From contig JALOSD010000139.1 of NCBI GenBank assembly GCA_025458585.1, positions 1 to 9,858 on the forward strand: a stretch of DNA of 9,858 nt, in the 5' to 3' direction. Made by a program: the position numbers and the translations under genes. The stretch is from Burkholderiaceae bacterium. GTDB taxonomy: Bacteria > Pseudomonadota > Gammaproteobacteria > Burkholderiales > Burkholderiaceae_C. This document shows positions 5,997 through 9,858 of this stretch, piece by piece (positions within the stretch are counted from its first letter, which is position 1; every line of letters starts with the position of its first letter). The notes beneath the pieces were generated by a model, which was given only the letters and a program-made list of their open reading frames with translations, had not been told where the DNA came from and made no database searches.

Positions 5997-6513
5997 CGAG
6001 CGCCCTCACCAGCGGCAGGATCGTCTCGCGCAGCGCTTCGGGCGTCACCGGCCCGATGTGCTTGTGGCGGATCACGCCCTGCTTGTCGATCACGAAGGTC
6101 TCGGGCACGCCGTAGACGCCCCAGTCGATGCCGACGACGCCGTCGGCGTCGACGACCGAGGTCACGTACGGGTCGCCGTGCTGCTGCAGCCAGCGCAGCG
6201 CGTCGGCACGCTTGTCCTTGTAGTTCAGGCCGACGAGCGTCACGGCACCGCTGCGCGCGAGGTCGACGAGCACCGGGTGCTCGATCTGGCAGGCGGTACA
6301 CCACGACGCCCAGACGTTGAGCAGCCACACGCGCCCGCGCAGGTCGGCCACGGCGAGCCGCTCGTCGGCGGCGTGCAGCTTGGGCAGCTCGAACGCCGGC
6401 GCCGGCTTGCCGACGAGCGGCGAGGGCACCTCGCGCGGCTTGAGCGTCAGCCCCGCGGCGAGGAAGCCGACGACGACGGCGAAGATCGCGAGCGGCCACC
6501 ACTGGCGCTTCAT
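5986..6513 (-). CDS. ccmG: Thiol:disulfide interchange protein CcmG/DsbE
   Basis: A 175-residue membrane-anchored thioredoxin-fold protein facing the periplasm. It receives electrons from the DsbD/CcdA route and reduces apocytochrome c or CcmH. An uncleaved N-terminal helix lies at about residues 5-24. The active site is NVWASWCTACQIEHP (66-80) with cysteines C72 and C75 in a W-C-T-A-C context, and the cis-proline loop is GVPETFVID (135-143), both diagnostic of CcmG. LVGKPAPAFELP (33-44) is the usual entry into the fold. ATG 6513 overlaps the ccmF stop as ATGA. Its 3' end overlaps the ccmH start by 11 nt. The length is normal for the family. Confidence 0.95.
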   Translation of the reverse strand: MKRQWWPLAIFAVVVGFLAAGLTLKPREVPSPLVGKPAPAFELPKLHAADERLAVADLRGRVWLLNVWASWCTACQIEHPVLVDLARSGAVTLVGLNYKDKRADALRWLQQHGDPYVTSVVDADGVVGIDWGVYGVPETFVIDKQGVIRHKHIGPVTPEALRETILPLVRALDAG

Positions 6514-8555
6514 CGCGTCGAAGCCTCGCGCGCAAGGGCGGTCGGGGTGGCGGTGGGGGTGGCGGTGGCCGGCCCCGCCGCCGGTGCCGTCGCCGGTGCG
6601 CCGACTCGCCGGCGCACCGTGCGGTAGCGCGGGTCGAGCACGGCGGCGAGGCCGCCGAGCGCCATCAGCACGCAGCCGCCCCAGATCCAGTTGACGAACG
6701 GCTTGTGGTGCAGGCGCACGCTCCACGCCGTCGACGACAGCGGCTCGCCGAGCGCGACGTACAGGTCGCGCGTGACGCCGCGGTGGATCGCGACCTCGGT
6801 CATCGGGTTGCCGCTCACGGTGTAGACGCGCCGCTGCGGCGTGAGCGTCGCGACGACCCGGCCGTCGCGGCTCGCCGTCAGCGTCGCCTCGGCGGCGACG
6901 TAGTTCGGCCCGCGCACGTTGCGCACGCCCTCGAAGCGCACCTCGTAGCCGCCCGCGCTCGCGACCTCGCCGGGCGCCATGCGCACGTCGTTCTCGCTTT
7001 CGTAGGCGTTGACGAGCGTGACGCCGACGATGAACACGGCAACCCCGAAGTGCGCGAGCAGCATGCCCCAGTAGCTCGGCGGCTGCGCGCGCCAGCGCGC
7101 CGCCCACGACGGCGCCGGGTGCTCGTGCAGGCGCTGCACGACGTTGAGCACCGTCGTGCTTGCGATCCACGCCGCGAGCGCAAGCCCGAAGCCGACCATC
7201 GGCGTCCACGGGCCCAGCGTCGGGCCGAGCACGAAGGGCACGACGAGCGCGCTCGCCGCGCTCACGCCCGCGGCCCAGCGCAGCCGCCGCGCGAGGTCGG
7301 GCAGCGGCGCCTGGCGCCAGCGCGCGATCGGGCCGATGCCCATCAGGAACAGCGCCGGCGTCATCAGCGGCACGAACACGGCCTCGAAGTACGGCGGGCC
7401 GACCGAGATCTTGCCGCGCCCGAGCGCGTCGATCACGAGCGGGTACAGCGTGCCGAGCATCACCGCCGCCGCGGCAACGAGCAGCAGCACGTTGTTGGCG
7501 AGCAGCATCGACTCGCGCGAGACGGCCTCGAAGCTGCCGCCGGTGCCCACGCGCGGCGCGCGCCACGCGAACAGCACGAGCGACGCGCCGACGACGACGG
7601 CGAGGAACGCGAGGATGAAGACCCCGCGCGCCGGGTCGGTCGAGAACGCGTGCACCGACGTCAGCACGCCCGAGCGCACGATGAACGTGCCGAGCAGCGA
7701 CAGCGAGAACGCGAGGATCGCGAGCAGCGCGGTCCACATCTTGAAGCCGCCGCGCTTCTCGGTGACGGCCAGCGAGTGCATCAGCGCGGTGCCGACGAGC
7801 CAGGGCATGAACGACGCGTTCTCGACCGGGTCCCAGAACCACCAGCCGCCCCAGCCGAGCTCGTAGTAGGCCCAGAAGCTGCCGAGCGCGATGCCCAGCG
7901 TCAGGAACACCCAGGCCACCGTCGTCCACGGCCGCGACCAGCGCGCCCACGCGGCGTCGAGCCGGCCCGACAGCAGCGCCGAGATCGCGAACGCGAACGC
8001 GACGACGAAGCCGACGTAGCCCATGTACAGCAGCGGGGGGTGCAGGATCATCCCCGGGTCCTGCAGCAGCGGGTTCAGGTCCTGCCCGTCGGGCGCCGCC
8101 GGCAGCAGGCGCACGAAGGGGTTCGACGTGAACAGCATGAAGGCGAGGAAGCCGCAGCTCACGAGCCCCATCACGCCGAGCACGCGCGCGACCATCGTGT
8201 CGTCGAGCTGGCGCGAGAAGATCGACACCGCGAGCGTCCAGCCGGCGAGCACGAGCGTCCACAGCAGGATCGAGCCCTCGTGGTTGCCCCACACGGCGGT
8301 GATGCGGTAGACGAGCGGCAGCGCCGAGTTCGAGTGCTCGGCGACGAGCCGCACCGAGAAGTCGTGGCCGACGAAGACGGCGGTCAGGCACGCATAGGCG
8401 AAGGCGACGACGACGAACTGCGCGCGCGCCGCCGGCCGCGCGACGGCCATCCACGCCGCGTCGCCGCGCTGCGCGCCGACGAGCGGCAGCAGCGCCTGCA
8501 CGAGCGCGATGGCGAGCGCGAGCCCGAGCGCGAACTGGCCGAGTTCGGCGATCAC
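6510..8555 (-). CDS. ccmF: Heme lyase CcmF/NrfE family subunit
   Basis: A 681-residue polytopic inner-membrane protein, the core of the System I holocytochrome c synthetase that takes heme from holo-CcmE and attaches it to apocytochrome c. The tryptophan-rich WWD domain is GWGGWWFWDPVENASF (234-249). The four conserved heme-ligand histidines appear at H172 (LHPPLLYMG), H260 (LMHSLAV), H302 (SVHAFSTDP) and H502 (LLAHFGVAVF), close to the positions in E. coli. A large periplasmic domain (about 515-625) precedes the last membrane helix (about 632-650). The C-terminal tail is longer than usual, low-complexity Ala/Pro/Thr, and built partly from a 12-bp tandem repeat. The start is a GTG overlapping the ccmE stop as GTGA, with only a weak Shine-Dalgarno. 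Residues are intact throughout, so the protein is expected to work. Confidence 0.96.
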   Translation of the reverse strand: MIAELGQFALGLALAIALVQALLPLVGAQRGDAAWMAVARPAARAQFVVVAFAYACLTAVFVGHDFSVRLVAEHSNSALPLVYRITAVWGNHEGSILLWTLVLAGWTLAVSIFSRQLDDTMVARVLGVMGLVSCGFLAFMLFTSNPFVRLLPAAPDGQDLNPLLQDPGMILHPPLLYMGYVGFVVAFAFAISALLSGRLDAAWARWSRPWTTVAWVFLTLGIALGSFWAYYELGWGGWWFWDPVENASFMPWLVGTALMHSLAVTEKRGGFKMWTALLAILAFSLSLLGTFIVRSGVLTSVHAFSTDPARGVFILAFLAVVVGASLVLFAWRAPRVGTGGSFEAVSRESMLLANNVLLLVAAAAVMLGTLYPLVIDALGRGKISVGPPYFEAVFVPLMTPALFLMGIGPIARWRQAPLPDLARRLRWAAGVSAASALVVPFVLGPTLGPWTPMVGFGLALAAWIASTTVLNVVQRLHEHPAPSWAARWRAQPPSYWGMLLAHFGVAVFIVGVTLVNAYESENDVRMAPGEVASAGGYEVRFEGVRNVRGPNYVAAEATLTASRDGRVVATLTPQRRVYTVSGNPMTEVAIHRGVTRDLYVALGEPLSSTAWSVRLHHKPFVNWIWGGCVLMALGGLAAVLDPRYRTVRRRVGAPATAPAAGPATATPTATPTALAREASTR
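6544..6567 (-). repeat. 12-bp tandem duplication in the ccmF 3' end
   Basis: ggggtggcggtg (+ strand) is repeated exactly at 6544-6555 and 6556-6567. On the - strand it encodes alternating Pro/Thr/Ala in the cytoplasmic or periplasmic tail of CcmF, downstream of the last membrane segment, where length change is likely tolerated. Confidence 0.85.
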
Positions 8556-8998
8556 GGCTCGGGCGCCTTTCCGACCGGGCGCGCCTGCTTCAGCGCGTGC
8601 GCGGCCTCGGGCGGCATGTAGTTCTCGTCGTGCTTGGCGAGCACCTGCTCGGCACGGAACACGCCGTCGTCGCCGAGCCGGCCCTGCGCGACCACGCCCT
8701 CGCCCTCGCGGAACAGGTCGGGCAGCAGGCCGGTGTAGGTCACCGGGATGCGCTGCGCGGTGTCGGTGATCACGAAGCTGATCGTCAGGTCGTGCGCGCT
8801 GCGCTTGACGCTGCCCGCCTCGACGAGCCCGCCGACGCGAAACGCCCGCCCGCGCGGCGCCTCGTCGTTGATCACCTGCGTCGGGCTGAAGAAGAAGACG
8901 AGGTTGCTCTGGAACGCGTTGAGCACGAGCGCGACCGCGACGCCGAGCGCGGCGAGCCCGGTGACGACGGCGAGCAGGCGTTTGCGGCGTGGCGTCAT
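8552..8998 (-). CDS. ccmE: Cytochrome c maturation heme chaperone CcmE
   Basis: A 148-residue periplasmic heme chaperone anchored by one N-terminal helix (about residues 8-28). It binds heme covalently through a histidine and hands it to CcmF. The heme-binding motif is LAKHDENYMPP (120-130), with H123 as the covalent ligand and Y127 as the axial ligand in the HXXXY form. FFFSPTQVIND (35-45), RVGGLVEAGSV (54-64) and the beta-barrel segment PVTYTGLLPDLFREGEGVV (85-103) are standard family blocks. The ATG at 8998 overlaps the ccmD stop as ATGA. A strong GGAGGT lies 9 nt upstream, inside ccmD. The variant is the usual proteobacterial His type, not the Cys variant of some archaea and sulfate reducers. 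Confidence 0.96.
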   Translation of the reverse strand: MTPRRKRLLAVVTGLAALGVAVALVLNAFQSNLVFFFSPTQVINDEAPRGRAFRVGGLVEAGSVKRSAHDLTISFVITDTAQRIPVTYTGLLPDLFREGEGVVAQGRLGDDGVFRAEQVLAKHDENYMPPEAAHALKQARPVGKAPEP

Positions 8999-9198
8999 CG
9001 TGCGGATACCTCCGGCTGCGCGTCCACGTCGCCGGCGTCGGGCTCGTCCTGCGCGGCGAGGGTGCGCAGCGTGCGCCGGCGCGCGCGCACGCCGAGCAGC
9101 TCGGCCGCGATCACGAGCGCGGTGACGCCGAACGACCCCCAGACGAACGGCGCGTGGCCGCCCATCGCGAAGAATTCGGCCCAACTGCCCCAGGTCAT
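8995..9198 (-). CDS. ccmD: Heme exporter protein CcmD
   Basis: A small 67-residue membrane protein between ccmC and ccmE. CcmD associates with CcmABC and is needed for release of holo-CcmE. The N-terminal block WAEFFAMGGHAPFVWGSFG (residues 6-24) is the recognisable family motif, followed by one membrane helix (about 18-37) and a basic stretch RARRR (38-43 region) that sets the cytoplasmic side. The acidic C-terminal tail is variable in the family. ATG 9198 overlaps the ccmC stop (ATGA) and has AGGGAG 7 nt upstream. Its stop overlaps the ccmE ATG. Position and motif make the call secure despite the short length. Confidence 0.92.
   Translation of the reverse strand: MTWGSWAEFFAMGGHAPFVWGSFGVTALVIAAELLGVRARRRTLRTLAAQDEPDAGDVDAQPEVSAR
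9008..9013 (-). promoter_or_regulatory. Shine-Dalgarno for ccmE
   Basis: On the - strand this reads GGAGGT, 9 nt before ATG 8998, inside the ccmD reading frame. It is the strongest ribosome binding site in the operon and suggests ccmE is translated at a higher or more independent rate than its coupled neighbours. Confidence 0.65.
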
Positions 9199-9858
9199 GC
9201 CGCGGCTCCCTGCAGGCCGAGCTCGCGCCGCGCCCACGCCGCGTGCTGCTCGCGCTCGAGGATGATCACGCGCACGCGCGCCAGCGCGACGGCGATGCAG
9301 TACATCCACGCCGCGAGCGCCATCACGAGCATGCCGGTGAGCATCACGGTGGCCATGCTCGGCGCGCGCGTCAGGCTCACCGAGGCGCCCTGGTGCAGCG
9401 TGTTCCACCACTGCACCGAGAAGTAGATGATTGGCACGTTGACGACGCCCACCAGCGCGAGCAGGCCGGCGGCGCGGTCGGCGCGGCGCGGGTCGTCGAT
9501 CGCTGCGTGCAGCGACAGGAAGCCGAGGTAGAGGAACAGCAGCAGCAGCGTCGACGTCAGCCGCGCGTCCCAGACCCAGTACGTGCCCCAGGTCGGGCGG
9601 CCCCACAGCGCGCCGGTCCACAGCGCGATGAACGCCATCCACGCGCCGGTGGGCGCGAGCGCGAGCGCGAGCATCGACGCCAGCCGCGTGTTGAAGACGA
9701 GCCCGACCGCGGCCCAGAACGCCATCACGAGGTAGACGAACATCGCCATCCATGCGGCGGGCACGTGGATGAAGATGATGCGGTAGACCTCGCCCTGCTG
9801 GAAGTCGGTCGGCGCGACGAAGAAGCCGATGGTCAGGCCAACCACCGTCAGCAGCACG
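9195..9858 (-). CDS. ccmC: Heme exporter protein CcmC (5' end outside window)
   Basis: CcmC is a six-helix inner-membrane protein that presents heme to CcmE in the periplasm. The visible 220 codons include the first conserved heme-ligand histidine in IIFIHVPAAW, the WWD domain WGTYWVWDARLTS, and the second histidine in WWNTLHQGASVSL. The spacing between the two histidines is 124 residues, as in E. coli CcmC (H60 and H184). This implies that roughly 30 N-terminal residues, including most of the first membrane helix, lie beyond the right edge. The GTG at 9857 is therefore internal. The segment GVVNVPIIYFSVQWWNTLHQ is typical. The stop overlaps the ccmD start. The ccmA and ccmB genes would be expected just outside the window, upstream. 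Confidence 0.95.
   Translation of the reverse strand, partial: VLLTVVGLTIGFFVAPTDFQQGEVYRIIFIHVPAAWMAMFVYLVMAFWAAVGLVFNTRLASMLALALAPTGAWMAFIALWTGALWGRPTWGTYWVWDARLTSTLLLLFLYLGFLSLHAAIDDPRRADRAAGLLALVGVVNVPIIYFSVQWWNTLHQGASVSLTRAPSMATVMLTGMLVMALAAWMYCIAVALARVRVIILEREQHAAWARRELGLQGAAA

Noticed and set aside
4914..6320. 468-codon + strand open frame opposite ccmI/ccmH/ccmG
   Set aside because: Poly-Arg/Ala shadow without domain signals, crossing three real antisense genes.
5986..8454. 822-codon - strand frame that ends as ccmG
   Set aside because: Only the last 175 codons (ccmG) are real; the rest is the out-of-frame reading of ccmF. Not a CcmF-CcmG fusion.
6705..8621. 638-codon + strand open frame opposite ccmF
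   Set aside because: Antisense shadow with Arg/His/Gln-rich low-complexity sequence; ccmF is unambiguous on the other strand.
1..9858. Defence island, CRISPR array, prophage, insertion sequence or RNA gene
   Set aside because: No transposase, integrase, nuclease, regularly spaced repeat, terminal inverted repeat or tRNA-like fold was seen; nearly all bases are accounted for by metabolic and ccm genes.

Overview
This is a very GC-rich window from a proteobacterium. The gene families and the cytochrome c maturation layout fit a betaproteobacterium of the order Burkholderiales; that placement is inferred from protein resemblance and composition. Two gene sets converge at position 4303/4304. I see no RNA gene, insertion sequence, CRISPR array or phage gene. 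Both ends cut through a gene.

Left part (1-4303, + strand): a tightly packed acyl-CoA/redox cluster. It holds the 3' end of a PaaI-type hotdog thioesterase, a zinc-independent NADP-dependent MDR oxidoreductase, an ElaA-like GNAT acetyltransferase, an AidB-like acyl-CoA dehydrogenase and a short-chain dehydrogenase. Products of this kind act on acyl-CoA thioesters, enals/enones and alcohols, so a lipid or aldehyde-related catabolic operon is plausible, but no substrate can be read from the sequence. The elaA-aidB junction is damaged. ElaA loses its last ten or so residues and stop codon, and AidB loses about its first 28 residues. This is consistent with one deletion across both ends.

Right part (4304-9858, - strand): a System I (Ccm) cytochrome c maturation operon, in transcription order ccmC (5' end outside the window), ccmD, ccmE, ccmF, ccmG (dsbE), ccmH, ccmI. 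CcmC and CcmD load heme on the periplasmic chaperone CcmE. CcmF with CcmH and CcmI attaches it to apocytochrome c. CcmG and CcmH handle the thiols of the CXXCH motif. Almost every junction is a 4-nt start/stop overlap, so translational coupling is likely. The last gene, ccmI, is interrupted: an out-of-frame deletion of roughly 85-90 nt in its TPR region splits it into two frames.

The two out-of-frame deletion scars within 3.2 kb are the most notable signals. They could be true gene decay or assembly errors, and read-level checking would decide. Smaller curiosities are three short perfect tandem repeats (13, 15 and 12 bp), a TGATCA palindrome serving as both convergent stop codons, and a 9-bp GC hairpin beside it. 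I did not find a convincing undescribed system.
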